Notes: generated from the sequence alone by a model not told the origin. A DNA stretch of 64,000 nt from Globodera rostochiensis (GCA_018350325.1 JAEVLN010000013.1:1922001-1986000); one strand, 5' to 3'. Positions 46,680 to 56,857 are shown, counted from the stretch's first letter. Made by a program: numbers and translations.

Positions 46680-47505
46680 ACATGGGCACATCAATCAACC
46701 AATTCGCACACTTTGGTGGAGGAAACTAACAGAAATCCCCGACAGGAAATGGACAACTTTTTGGATGCCAAATTTTGCGGCCATCAGCGTAAGAGCACCG
46801 CCGACTAAAATTTAAAAAAAATGTTTATGGGCACATAAAAATGAGTGGTCCAAAAATTTGGATTGTTTTATGTACTTTCATCGAGACAAATTAAACAAGT
46901 CCGTACCCAGGCGGGGGGGGGGGGGGGGCTACGGGACGACTACAGCCCCTCCCCCCAAAATCCTAAAATATAAGAAATTTTTAGGTAAAATTGTCCAACT
47001 CCTAACATTTTAGAGCAATTTTCTTACATCGCGAACCCCCTCCCCTTCTTCCTACAAATTTTTTTTTAAATTTACAAAATCGCCCATAGCGAGAATCGCA
47101 ATTTGCAACAAAAAAAAAATGAAAATTTTGGCCAATTCGAAAATTTCGTTGTTTTTTTAATGGGCGCACATTCTGAACCGAGTTAGTTAATTAGTTACTA
47201 CAACAACTGTTCGAAAAGTGTTGTTTTGGCACTTTTTCAATATGCAATCGTCTCCCAAATCATTTTTTTGGGTAATTAGGGTTAGAGAACATGAATAAAA
47301 TATCGTCAAAATTCCGGATTCAAAGTAAAAATTTGCAGGACTGCAGCTATAGGGTTGTCGATTCCGAACCCCAAATCAAGAATGGTCGCCAAATCAAACA
47401 TTTTGATATAATTAAAAATCGCTCGATAAAGTTGAATTGATCTTTTTTGATAAACATAATTTGTAAAAAAACAAAAGTCTTTTGTTTTACCAGAAAAAAA
47501 TAGGC
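46680..47505. other. Non-coding between synaptophysin and the Rieske exon
   Basis: Contains a G run (46914-46928) and A/T-rich sequence. It was specifically searched on the minus strand for further Rieske exons; none of the conserved cluster motifs (CTHLGC, CPCHGS) is present. Confidence 0.5.
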
Positions 47506-47509
47506 AAAC

Positions 47510-47687
47510 CTGCATAATAAATGAAGTTGTTCACGCCCCTGCGGTCATCCTGCGTCACATGCGATGGCTGGGACGGGTCTTTTGTCAATTTATTCCGGTA
47601 CGCATCAAAATTTGGAAACTGCACGTCATTGTGCACTGTGCGCATTGGCATTGTTGCCAATGCCATTGGACGAAAACGCAGTGCCAT
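47510..47687 (-). pseudogene. Isolated first exon of the Rieske iron-sulfur protein of complex III
   Basis: The minus-strand frame MALRFRPMALATMPMRTVHN looks like a mitochondrial presequence. It continues 'DVQFPNFDAYRNKLTKDPSQ' then 'DDRRGVNNFIYYAG' and ends at a GCAG|GTTTG donor at 47510. The 'V.(F/V)P(N/D)F..YR' block followed by 'R..F.Y' is the N-terminus of UQCRFS1/ISP-1 just before its membrane span. An ATG at 47708 is also possible. No second exon with the transmembrane segment or the 2Fe-2S ligands follows within the 800 bp before the next gene, so as seen this is an orphan exon, either truncated or separated by rearrangement. Confidence 0.6.
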
Positions 47688-48565
47688 CAGCAGAATAATT
47701 TTGGGCATTATAACGCAAAGCTTTCAGCTTCGAATATATTTTCCTTAAAATTTGAATGGTTGGAAATGGCAGAGGCAATTTGGTAGGGTTCTAATCAATT
47801 CCATACTTTTTGTGTGTCCCATAATTGATTCTCATTTCATAATGCTCTACCAGGAGGACGTAACCATAAGGAAATTTCCAAGAGGGGGGTAGGCTAAAGC
47901 AAAGAAAGAATCAACATTCAGATTCTACGCCCGCGAATAACCCTAGAAACGTTTTTAGCGACTTGATGTTTATGATAAATCTGCGACCTCAATAACCCCC
48001 GGTGTACTTCTCAGAATTTCATAACCCTTACGCTCATAAATTTATTGTGATTGGGACCAGAATCTTTGGGGAAACCGTGAGCAGAAAAGGGGCAAGTTTT
48101 TAAGAGAAAAAAAAAAGATTTATCCAGAAATTTTTTTTTGCCCACAAAACGCCAAAATTTAAATTTTGAATTTATCTTGCCAAGAGCGCATTTTTTGCAA
48201 TTTTTTGAGCCCTTAAGTAGTAGCCCTAGTTATTTATGTCGTTACTATATTTTCCGGAAATTTCGAATCCCCTAAAGTTTTTTGAAAAAATAAGTCGTTA
48301 CTCGCATCTCGCCGATATCTGGTTGATCAGCAGGTCACGTCAATGTTAAGTTAAAATTCTTAAGCCTAGTAAGAGCCCCTTTCTTTTTACAATTGTCATG
48401 TGGCCAAATTTTACGTAAGGTCAAGTGTGAATAAAAAAACTAAAGTAGTCACGGATTGGTTGAAGGTTACGTGACAATTCCCTCCCGCCGGAGTTGCCAA
48501 TTTACGCTGTTGCTGAACCTGAATCTCAGACTGGATGGAGTGTGACAAGAACTGGAATATGGGCT

Positions 48566-49760
48566 TAAATTTTCCAAAAATTCGTTCGTTCGGCCTTCCG
48601 TCTTTTCGGAGGTTTTTAACATCCTTTAGGTCAAGAAACACAAACATGACATTCATTTGTCGAATTCCAAATCGAATTTGAAGAATTAAACAAATAGATT
48701 TTGGCATAAATAATGTTTTATTTCGGAGCACCACGATTGGGCGTCGTGACGTGGATGCACAACCTTTGCGCAAGTTTTCAAACATTTTTCGCCGACAGCG
48801 AGCGTCCGACGCTGAGACTATGCTTTCCCAGCGGACAGCCGACGCCCGCCCGCCTGCACATTGAATTGCTCTGACCGCTTGCCTCGCGTCTTTTCCTTTT
48901 GTGTATTATGGCCATGGGCTTATAGCCAAGTGAATTGTTGCTTAACGAACGAACAAACGAAGTATAAAAAATGCGAGAAAATTCGTTGATCGTTCAGAAG
49001 TCGAACGGGCTCAAGTTATCCCAAAAACAAACATATCATCAAGCAGTTAGATTTCTGCTGTTCTCATAAAAAAAACAGACAAGCGGCCCGCGTGCAGCTT
49101 GCACTTGATGCTCTCCTTTTGGATGCCCGGAATGAGCACACGACGACAAAACTGGCGGTGCACCGACTCGCCTGAAATGTGCCAAAATTTTAGCGTTATT
49201 TTTTATTACGGACGTCTACATATTTGGTGGAAATTTTAATGGGAATAACCCGAACATTTTTTCTGACGGATTGGTCTAAAATTCATGAACGGCGTAATCT
49301 CTCAACAAAAACTGACCCTGGTTCTGCTCGTGGTGTTCACCCTCCACAATGATCTCATTGTCCTTCAGTTCAACCTTAATCTCGTGATAGATTGGCTCTT
49401 TTCTGTTTTTGCTGAATTGGCTCTTTTGCTTTTTGCTGAATTGGCTCTTTTCTGTTTTTGTCAGATTGGCTCTTTTCTGTTTTTGTCAGATTGGCTCTTT
49501 TCTGTTTTTGATAGATTGGCTCTTTTGCTTTTTGCTGAATTGGCTCTTTTCTGTTTTTGTCAGATTGGCTCTTTTCTGTTTTTGATAGATTGGCTCTTTT
49601 GCTTTTTGCTAAATATTGGCTCTTTTCTTGCAATGAATGATTGGTTAATTTTAAAAAAATAGATGCAGTGATCAACAGAACAGAAGAGCTGGGCTTTTAT
49701 AGACATTTCAGTAAGGAATTTGTGGAAAATGATAAAACATAACGCCAAAAATTTTAAACA
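48566..49760. repeat. Dispersed repeat copy B with internal minisatellite and captured gene piece
   Basis: Counterpart of 7340-8390: the left block 48570-48745, the middle block 48755-49015, the minisatellite 49384-49630 ('gattggctcttttctgtttt' type units) and the right block 49655-49750. Between middle block and minisatellite it holds about 350 bp with a small-heat-shock-protein fragment that copy A lacks. On the minus strand both copies have a TATA-like 'tctataaaag(g/c)cca/gct' (near 8340 and 49700) upstream of the minisatellite. Confidence 0.8.
49047..49383 (-). pseudogene. Small heat-shock protein (alpha-crystallin/HSP20) fragment
   Basis: Minus-strand exon 49383-49317 reads 'HEIKVELKDNEIIVEGEHHE' and splices (G|GTCAG) to 49171, then 'GESVHRQFCRRVLIPGIQKE' and 'SIKCKLHAGRL', ending out of family at a stop near 49047. 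This is the middle of the alpha-crystallin domain ('V.G.H......(R)F.R...LP..V....(I)...L'). The N-terminal arm and first beta strands are replaced by minisatellite exactly at 49384, and the C-terminal 'GxLxI' strand is degraded. It cannot be a working chaperone on its own. It is embedded in dispersed-repeat copy B. Confidence 0.75.
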
Positions 49761-50216
49761 AAATACACTAAAAAAAAAAAATTTGGGAAAATTTGTTTTT
49801 GTTTTTTAACCGCACAAAGAAATGGTGGGTTAGGATTTTTAGTTCCTAAAAAACCCCAAAAAGTTACCTTTCTCGAAAGCCTCAAAATAGGCACTAAAAA
49901 TGGCCTAGATAGTTCCTAAAAAGTCTCAAAATTAGTGGTGTAAGTGGAATTTTTTATTCACATTAAGTCAAAAAAATTTTTGAAAAATATGGATACCTAA
50001 TTTTAAAATTTGCATTTTTCGGTTGCAGATTTTTTGGTCTTGAAAAAATGTCCATCTTTAGGGGAGTATTTTTCGGTTTAGGTGCCTATTTTGAGATTTT
50101 TCGGGCCTAAAAATTCTCACTTTAGTAATTACCTAGTTTCATAAAATGCAAATCAAATGCCCAAACTTCAACCGCCATTTTCACACTTTGCTCGTTTTAG
50201 ATAAAATTATTGTTCT
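49761..50216. other. A/T-rich non-coding stretch
   Basis: Contains repeated 'agttcctaaaaa' and 'ggcctaaaaat' text. Nothing else recognised. Confidence 0.4.
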
Positions 50217-50225
50217 GATGAGTCC

Positions 50226-50450
50226 GCTTTTGTCTCCGTCCCGTGTTATGTTCTTCACGCCAAGCTGGGCAAATCCGGCTTGCAGCAGCACAACCATTGT
50301 GCACTTCTGTCGCGCAGCAAACGCCTCGGCGCCTCCGAGTCTGACAAGACCGAGCAGGCGCGAAGTCGGGAAGGCAAATTGCGCATTGCGTACCCGAAGG
50401 GCGACGATGTAAAGCGGCGCAAATCTTCCAAACGTTTGCTTTTTGAATAA
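50226..50450 (+). CDS. Terminal-exon-like frame of unknown gene
   Basis: The frame ending at the TAA 50448-50450 reads 'VLHAKLGKSGLQQHNHCALL', 'SRSKRLGASESDKTEQARSR' and 'GKLRIAYPKGDDVKRRKSSK', closing 'RLLFE'. Composition is protein-like, basic and rich in serine, unlike its A/T-rich surroundings. No clear acceptor in phase was found; 'gttctgatgag' at 50224 or 'cacgccaag' at 50264 are weak options. I do not recognise the family. It may be another detached gene piece, like its neighbours. Confidence 0.35.
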   Translation, partial: AFVSVPCYVLHAKLGKSGLQQHNHCALLSRSKRLGASESDKTEQARSREGKLRIAYPKGDDVKRRKSSKRLLFE

Positions 50451-50711
50451 GAGCAACAGGACATTATTATTGTCTTTTAAAAGTGATAAATGTAGTCTAA
50501 ATTTAATGGCTTGAAAATTTTTGGCCATCAAGAAGGCCTTCCGAGATAAAAAAAATGTTACTCAGCGAAAAGGGGACATTTTTCCATAGGCCTTGTGAAT
50601 AAACAAAAAAATATCACCCCCAATTCTGCACATTTTAAGGAAAAAAATTTGAGACTTGAGACTTAAGAATAGATCGAATTTCATTTTAAATTGCTTAAAT
50701 CCCATTTTAAG

Positions 50712-51186
50712 GGAAGCAGCCACTGAGTTCGATCAGCTCACTCACACTGAACAGGTACGAGTATTTGTTTATGGCATTGGCACATTAAGTTGGTGGCACA
50801 CAATGCGAGAATTTGTCCAAAAAAAGACGATTTTAATCGGTCATAAATTTTGGAATTTGCTTAAGTCAGTTGCGCATGTTGTTTGTGATGGCGTGTTGTT
50901 TTGCACATTTTTTTCGTCCCCAACAATTCCGGGGAGAATGTTTTTCGGCGTTGATAAAATTGAAAACGCTCCCGAGGGTTTACCGAAAAATTAAAAAAAA
51001 GATGGTCCATTTTATTGCACTTTTCAGGCCTGAGACAAGGCCGAGTACTCGCCGAAGCAGATGAACCCGAACATTGCCGCCCATCTGATCGCTGAACAGG
51101 CGCCCGTGCCCAGCGAGGAGCGCTCCGTCTCCGCTTGCGACGGTGGCCATCGCGAGTTAGGCCATCTTCGCGTGTACATCAACCTG
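50712..51186 (+). pseudogene. NDUFS6-like complex I subunit, 5' part, with premature stop
   Basis: Exon 50712-50754 reads 'EAATEFDQLTHTEQ'. Exon 51028-51186 reads A-stop-D, then '[20 protein letters not shown]' and '[17 protein letters not shown]'. This matches the NDUFS6 (13-kDa zinc-binding subunit of mitochondrial complex I) order 'THTGQAWD...NIA..L(I/V)AE...CDGG...GHP(K/R)VYINL'. The tryptophan codon expected at about 51031 is TGA, a nonsense change, and the GHP proline is leucine. The final zinc-site exon (DKPG..ACGYCG) is missing: homology to the second copy continues through the intron to 51372 and stops just before it. So this is a truncated duplicate; the intact end is at 62948-63867 on the other strand. 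Confidence 0.8.
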
Positions 51187-51269
51187 GTCAGTCAGCATTT
51201 AGACAAAGCGTTTTTTTGGTCCTCTTGGGTCATTAGTCCTAGCAGAAATCGGGGGGCCTGCAACACGTT

Positions 51270-51372
51270 TAGAATGTATAGGGAATTTGGGTATGGACCA
51301 CATAAACCGGATTGGAACAATTTCCCAGCCCAGCAGGCGTCAAAATTTTTACACAAAAATTACTAAATGCCA
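51270..51372. repeat. Intron segment shared with 63890-64000 (inverted)
   Basis: 'atggaccacataaaccggat' through 'tcaaaatttttacacaaaaa' to 'aaatgccaaatg' matches the complement of 64000-63890, which lies just upstream of the last-but-one NDUFS6 exon there. It fixes the breakpoint of the duplication at about 51372. Confidence 0.85.
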
Positions 51373-51463
51373 AATGCACGAGAGAAGACGAAAAGTGTTC
51401 TTGAGGACTTCGAAATTTGTGTTCATCGACTTTCACGAAGCAAAATTAATTGAGCTTTTACAG

Positions 51464-51562
51464 GAATTGGACATGCGCACATACAAGTGTAGCGAACGGA
51501 CCGGCCAACCCATGGACACGGACGGATCAACGACGGATAGCACGGACGGATTGTATAAATAA
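51464..51562 (+). CDS. Possible small terminal exon of unknown origin
   Basis: After a 'cttttacag' acceptor, the frame reads 'ELDMRTYKCSERTGQPMDTD' then 'GSTTDSTDGLYK' and stops at 51562. It follows the NDUFS6 fragment beyond its breakpoint and does not match that family. Function unknown; coding status doubtful. Confidence 0.25.
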   Translation, partial: ELDMRTYKCSERTGQPMDTDGSTTDSTDGLYK

Positions 51563-52370
51563 TGTCAACGATCAACGTTTTTTTTCACTCGACAAAAAGA
51601 TCTCTATTAATAAAATTTGCTACAAATTATGTCTCTTTTTGTTTTTGTTTTCAAACCCGCTTTCAAATTTGTGCGCGCTCGAGTCGAGAATGTTCAAATC
51701 GGGGAACTTTCTGGGCGCGTAGCAGAATCATTCAGCAGTTGGGCGGACTGACCGCCATTTTGTTTTTGCGTAGGATTAAGCTCATGAATATTGTCGCTAA
51801 TAATTAATCCTTCAAAATATCGTTGGCGTTGTGTAGAATAGTATTTAAATATGACATTGAGCGTTTTTGGCGTTATGCCCCCAAAAATCCACAAATTCCT
51901 GTGAATGGGAGCGTTTACGCTAGAAATTGCGCCTGGTCTTTGACAATTTTTCTATTTTCTCCCGTCACAGGATATTGCGGCGGGCGGTGCGCCCATAGGT
52001 ATGTAGTTTTTGCTTAAAAACTAGCCTAGGACAAAGCTGGTTTTAGGTTAACCGGGCTTTTAAAACCGAATTTTCAAAATTTTAATCAAATGCAATTTAC
52101 GGAACCAACAAAATTTTGTCATTTATAAAAGAGTCAAAAATGATTAAACATAAGCAACAAAATAAATGTAGTAGAGTTTAGGATGCTGTTCGAGACTGTC
52201 AATAATTTTGCACCTTTTAGTCTCTTGAACAACCTCCTAAATTCAAACCATAAAAAGTTCAGTTCAATTTTTTTGTTCATTACCAACAAAAAATAAGTGG
52301 GAAAAATGATAATGTGTCCACAGGAAATAATGTTGTTGAGAAATAATTGTTTTTTTGTGTAGTCAATCGG
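51563..52370. other. Non-coding stretch
   Basis: A/T-rich sequence, no exon supported. Confidence 0.4.
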
Positions 52371-52562
52371 CTACGATTTCTTTTTTGCTTCAAGTGACCT
52401 CAAAACGAACGATCGATATGAATCTAACGGCACTACAGGCATCAGCCGGTGCCGCGGCACACGCACCGCATCCATTGGCGTCATTGTTGTTGTTGGTGGT
52501 GATGGTGCATTTGTACTTGTATTAGATGATGATGACGGTACAGCCTGGGGTTGAGGAATCAA
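52371..52562 (-). CDS. Terminal-exon module, copy 3 (partial)
   Basis: The minus-strand frame begins 'MIPQPQAVPSSSSNTSTNAP' and contains 'MTPMDAVRVPRHRLMPVVPL'. It repeats the Ser/Pro-rich half of the modules at 52578-53168, but then diverges ('SLEAKKKS') and lacks the 'RKCVLNEDYRHHVG' half. Probably a decayed tandem copy. Confidence 0.4.
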   Translation of the reverse strand: MIPQPQAVPSSSSNTSTNAPSPPTTTMTPMDAVRVPRHRLMPVVPLDSYRSFVLRSLEAKKKS

Positions 52563-52577
52563 ATTTTGGAAAATCCA

Positions 52578-53168
52578 TTAACTAGGGGGTTGCTGATCCC
52601 CGACCCTCACTTCCGTTTTGGCTGCCTCGCGCTCGATGTCGTCCTCGCGCTTGCGCACCTCCAGCGTGCCAACATGGTGCCGGTAGTCCTCGTTCAACAC
52701 GCACTTCCGCTCGTATGATTGATTCGAATATAGCGGCACTACAGATATCATCCGGTGCCGCGGCACCCGCACCGCATGTATTGGCATCATCTTTATTGGG
52801 GGTGGTGGTAGTGGAGCATTTGCACTCAATGATGATGACGGTACAGCCTTCACATTGAAAAATGGGGTTGGGAAATATTGTAACAAAACCCTATTTTGGT
52901 CGACCACCTTCTTGGTCTGCGCCACCGCTTTGGCCGCCTCGCGCTCGACGTCCTCCTCGCGCTTGCGCACCTCCAACGTGCCAACATTGTGCCGGTAGTC
53001 ATCGTTCAACACGCACTTCCGCTCGAACAATTGATTCGAATATGGCGGCACAACAGGCACCAGCCGATGCCGCGGCACACGCACCGCATCTATTGGCATC
53101 ATCTTTATTTGGGGTGGTGGTGGTGATGGTGCATTTGCACTCGATGATGATGACGGTACAGCCTTCAT
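52578..53168 (-). CDS. Two tandem copies of a terminal-exon module, open over 196 codons
   Basis: Each copy of about 300 bp has a Ser/Pro-rich part ('PSSSSSANAPSPPPP'), 'IDAVRVPRHRLVPVVPPYSN' and then 'ERKCVLNDDYRHNVGTLEVR' followed by 'KREEDVEREAAKAVAQ'. The last part repeats the final exon of the zinc-finger gene at 53566-53348. Both copies stay open with mainly conservative changes, which suggests selection or youth. They may be alternative last exons of that gene or a separate product; no acceptor was proven. Confidence 0.5.
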   Translation of the reverse strand: MKAVPSSSSSANAPSPPPPQIKMMPIDAVRVPRHRLVPVVPPYSNQLFERKCVLNDDYRHNVGTLEVRKREEDVEREAAKAVAQTKKVVDQNRVLLQYFPTPFFNVKAVPSSSLSANAPLPPPPIKMMPIHAVRVPRHRMISVVPLYSNQSYERKCVLNEDYRHHVGTLEVRKREDDIEREAAKTEVRVGDQQPPS

Positions 53169-53347
53169 TGAAAATGGGGGTGGAGGGTTAAATGTTGTAA
53201 AATATTGAAAAAAAAATCCATTATTTTTCGGGGGTCGGGGAACAACCCTAGTTTCGACAGAACGACACCAATTTGTCCCGAAGTATCGTACCGGACCGGG
53301 GGTTAATTAGTTAGTAATGTGTATTTTGTTGTGTGTGTTTGTGTGCC

Positions 53348-56300
53348 TCAGACCCCGGGCAGTCCGAAGCTGCACAACCGCATCTCATTTAGGTCGGCCA
53401 CCTTCTTCTTGATCTGCGCCACCGCTTTGGCCGCCTCGCGCTCGATGTCCTCCTCGCGCTTACGCACCTCCAGCGTGCCAACATGGTGCCGGTAGTCCTC
53501 GTTCAACACGCACTTCCGCTTCCCGAAGTCCAGCTCGTGTTCGGCCTGCATCAAGCCATGATTTTTCTGAAAATTAGAAGAATTTTGAGTGCCCATTCCG
53601 CAATTCCGGCTTTAATAAGGCAAGAGGAAGCCAAAATTCCGATTGAAAAAATGCGGAAACCGACAAAAAAAACTGATCAGTGATCACCCCCCCCCCCAAG
53701 ACGCACCCAATGTTTGTAATTCTTCTGCAAATGCAACGAGTAGTCGGCACGCGTCATGAAGCGATAGGACGGGTTGCAAATGCAGCGTAACGCCAGCTCG
53801 CACGTGTGGTGCAGGAACTGCTCGCGCGAGTAGAAGCCACCCTTGCAAGAGAAGCAGATGAACCTAAACATTGTTTACATTATAGTAAAAATGTTATGTT
53901 CAAAATATAAAAAACCCAAAAGAAAAAAAAATAATCAGAACCGACCTATCAAAAATTAGCTGGTGCTTTTCCAATCGATGCTTGGTCATCAAATCTTTTT
54001 GCGGCTGCTGATCACCACCATCAACACGATCACCATGTTGTTCAACCTGCTGCTGATCACTACCATCAACACGATCACCATGTTGTTCAACCTGCTGCTG
54101 ATCACTACCATCAACACGATCACCATGTTGTTCAACCTGCTGCTGATCACTACCATCAACACGATCAACATGTTGTGCAACCTGCTGCTGATCACCATGT
54201 TGTTCAACCTGCTGCTGATCACCACCATCATGTTGTTCAACCTGATGCTGATCACCACCATTAACACGATCACCATGTTGTTCAACCTGCTGCTGATCAC
54301 CACCACCAACACGATCACCATGTTGTTCAACCTGCTGCTGATCACCACCATCAACACGATCACCATGTTGTTCAACCTGCTGCTGATCACCACCATCAAC
54401 ACTATCATCACGTTGTTCATTCATGTTCTTTTCATCAACGAGCGATGTTGAAGACGAGGGCAAAATCGTTGTTGTTGTTGTTGTTGTTGTTGTTGTACAG
54501 ACATGGCCACACAGCAAGCACACACTGGATAATGCACATTCGTACACCATGTGGCGAAACATAGCGGCACTGGCACGATACCGTTGGTTTGCCAAATTGA
54601 ACTGGATACAGTAGTCACACCACGGACATTGCACTCGAAAATGGTGCAACGCCTCCACTGCTCCGGATGTAAGCGAAGGTGACGCCCAAAAGCGTCAAAA
54701 TCCTTCTCCACCGCTGTGCACATGAAGCAGACGAAGTTGGAGGAGGACGGAATAACAACTGTAAAGAACAGATACTAACGAAATTTCTCTGTTTTCGAGA
54801 TGGGCTGTTTGTTGAAAGATCGGAAAGCCGATTATAAAGCCAAAAAATTGGCGAACCCTTGAATACGGACGCATTTATTACGATAATTTTTTTAGTGTAC
54901 GAAAAATTCATTCCAATGTTGTATTAATTTGTACCCGGGGCACAAAAAGTCGACATGCCGCCGCCCACCGCATAACCGTTGCACTTCCCCTCCCCCCCCC
55001 CGGGCTAAACCCCGTGCTCTGTAAACGGGTGGGTGATGAACACCACTTGTCCATATTTGTACCCGTAGTTGATGTTGAAGATGATGTTGTCGGGCCTTGC
55101 TGATCCGTTGTCGCCCCTTTTTTCTTCGCCGGTCGACCCCGTTTGCGATGGAAGTGTCGCTCCATGCCCTTCATAATCGTCTCCACTTCGTTCAGTTTGC
55201 CTCCTTTGCCCTCCTCATGCACTTTTTGCGCTTCCGTTGCGGCAGTGCAACTTGCAGTTCCAGCAGCAGCAGTTTCCATTTTGTTTTCAACAAGCTTCTC
55301 ATCAACCAATGTTGCTACTAAAAAACAAAATCATATTTTCAAAATTTTACAAAAAAAAAAGAGAAAGAAATAAATCGAAAGAATCCATTAATCACATACA
55401 TCAAACAATTTTGTTTTATTCAGGGAAACAAAAATGTAATGAAAATTCTGAATCACTCAAAAACTTTGCTTGGATTCCAGACTCAGACGACCCCTACCGC
55501 CGCCCCCACCCCTCACCTTTCGGTTTCCGCTTTGTGTACGCGCGTTTTGGTCGTGCCGTTGCCGTCATCCATTCATCATCATCGATTGCCTTCTTCTTCT
55601 TCTTCCGTCCCCTCTTCCCTCCAGCTGACTTGCGCAGTGCCGTCATCGTTTTTATGTTCTTCGTCAACATCATGGCCATCGTTTTGGTGTCCATGCCTGG
55701 GGGGACACCGGCGACCGCCTTTCTGGGCCGTCCTCTTAAACCGGTGGTGCCGGTGCCCTTCTTCCGTCCCCGCTTTATGGGTGAACAACACCATTTCACT
55801 GGCTCTTTTGTCGGTCGACGACGATCACCTACATCAACCTGGTCGGCAAGCTGTTGTTGCTCATGAGCATTATGCTTTTCATGGACATGGTCAGCTTGAT
55901 CATGACGACCACCATCAGCAATTCCTTGTCCGCTTTCCTTTTTCTTCCTTCCCCGTTTTTTGTTTTTCGTCAAAAGATCAGCAGCAACAACCTGCGCTTG
56001 AAGAACTTGTTGATCAACATGCTTCGCCAGGTCGTCATGATCGGCTTGGAAATCGCTGTCAATGTCGTCGGAGCGTTGGAGCAGGTCAGCAAAAGTCGCA
56101 TGTGATGATGGCGAGCTGGCCGGATTCATTTCTTCATCTTTAACCACCAGCGATGACAGATCACCAACATCGCCGTCATCATTGTTCTTCGACATGTTCA
56201 AAAAGCATTCACCGCTTTCCTGCTGCTCGATGAGTTCATCCTTCACCAACGCATTGGAGAATGCCGAGGCATCTGGAATAGATTTAAATTTTGTTTTTTT

Positions 56301-56857
56301 TTCATTTTTAAACATGGCTAATATAGTATTTTTATGTTCATTTTTGTTTCTCAATTGACTGAGGTTGTGTGTGTTTGTTCCAGATACTGCTTCAGAACAA
56401 ATGCTGAGTTTTCTTTCGAAAGCAAGACACCAAATAATTAAATCTGTGTTTCTCAATCTCTCGAGATGTTGTGCTGCAGACACTGCTTCATATCGGGGAT
56501 AACATTTTTAAAGTTTGCTCACAAAAAAACAATACCCATTTTTTTAAATTTATTTAATTTGTCTAGGACACACCGTCCAACAATGTCTTGTCAAATTTTT
56601 TTGAAATACAGGCGGCTGAACCGGGACAAGACTGTGCCCCCAGCACTCACTTCCTGCTCGAACTGCTCCACCGTACAGTGTTCATCATCAAATGGGTCGT
56701 CCTCGTCGTCGTCATGCGCTTCTTGTCGCTTTTTGCGCTCCTTCTCCTCCATTCTCTTACGCCTGCGCAGCCTTTTGCGCTTCTCACGACGCCTCTCCAT
56801 TTTTGCCGTGGCATTATCAGCATTGACACCGAAGTGTTCGCGGATGACTGCTTCAAC
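53348..56857 (-). CDS. Nuclear protein with AT-hooks and C2H2-type zinc fingers
   Basis: Minus-strand exons: 56857-56651 (very basic coil, 'ERRREKRKRLRRRKRMEEKE', then acidic 'DDDEDDPFDDEH'); 56272-55517 (AT-hook-like cores 'KNKKRGRKKK', 'IKRGRKKG', 'LRGRPRKA', 'GKRGRKKKKK'); 55317-54935 ('RKRGRPAKKKG'); 54758-53946 (finger 'FVCFMCTAVEKDFDAFGRHL', a second 'CPWCDYC...H', a 15-residue acidic/Gln repeat, 'KHRLEKH'); 53863-53707 ('FICFSCKGGFYSREQFLHH'); 53566-53348 ('RKCVLNEDYRHHVGTLEVRK', end 'LPGV'). GRP cores bind the A/T minor groove, so a chromatin or transcription role is likely. One base is missing near 54662 (after 'PEQW'), and the exon with a C9 run at about 55000 is out of phase with the next. 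The start exon is uncertain; 57462-57350 (MSRNFVSLLRV...) is a candidate. Family not named. Confidence 0.65.
54008..54420 (-). repeat. 45-bp in-frame repeat coding for a 15-residue unit
   Basis: About nine units encode 'DGGDQQQVEQHGDRV' and variants within the fourth large exon of the AT-hook gene; two units are shortened. Because 45 is divisible by three, unit number can vary without breaking the frame. A GTT/CAA microsatellite (poly-Thr) precedes it at 54467-54496. Confidence 0.9.

Noticed and set aside
49047..49383. Functional small heat-shock protein
   Set aside because: Only the middle of the alpha-crystallin domain is present and it is flanked by repeat DNA.
53963..54451. Plus-strand frame of 162 codons rich in 'TINTITMLFNLLLI', suggestive of a membrane protein
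   Set aside because: Antisense of the 45-bp coding repeat of the zinc-finger gene; open only because the unit is a multiple of three.
55494..55866. Plus-strand frames across the AT-hook exon
   Set aside because: Antisense shadows of a well-supported minus-strand exon with repeated GRP/GRK codons.
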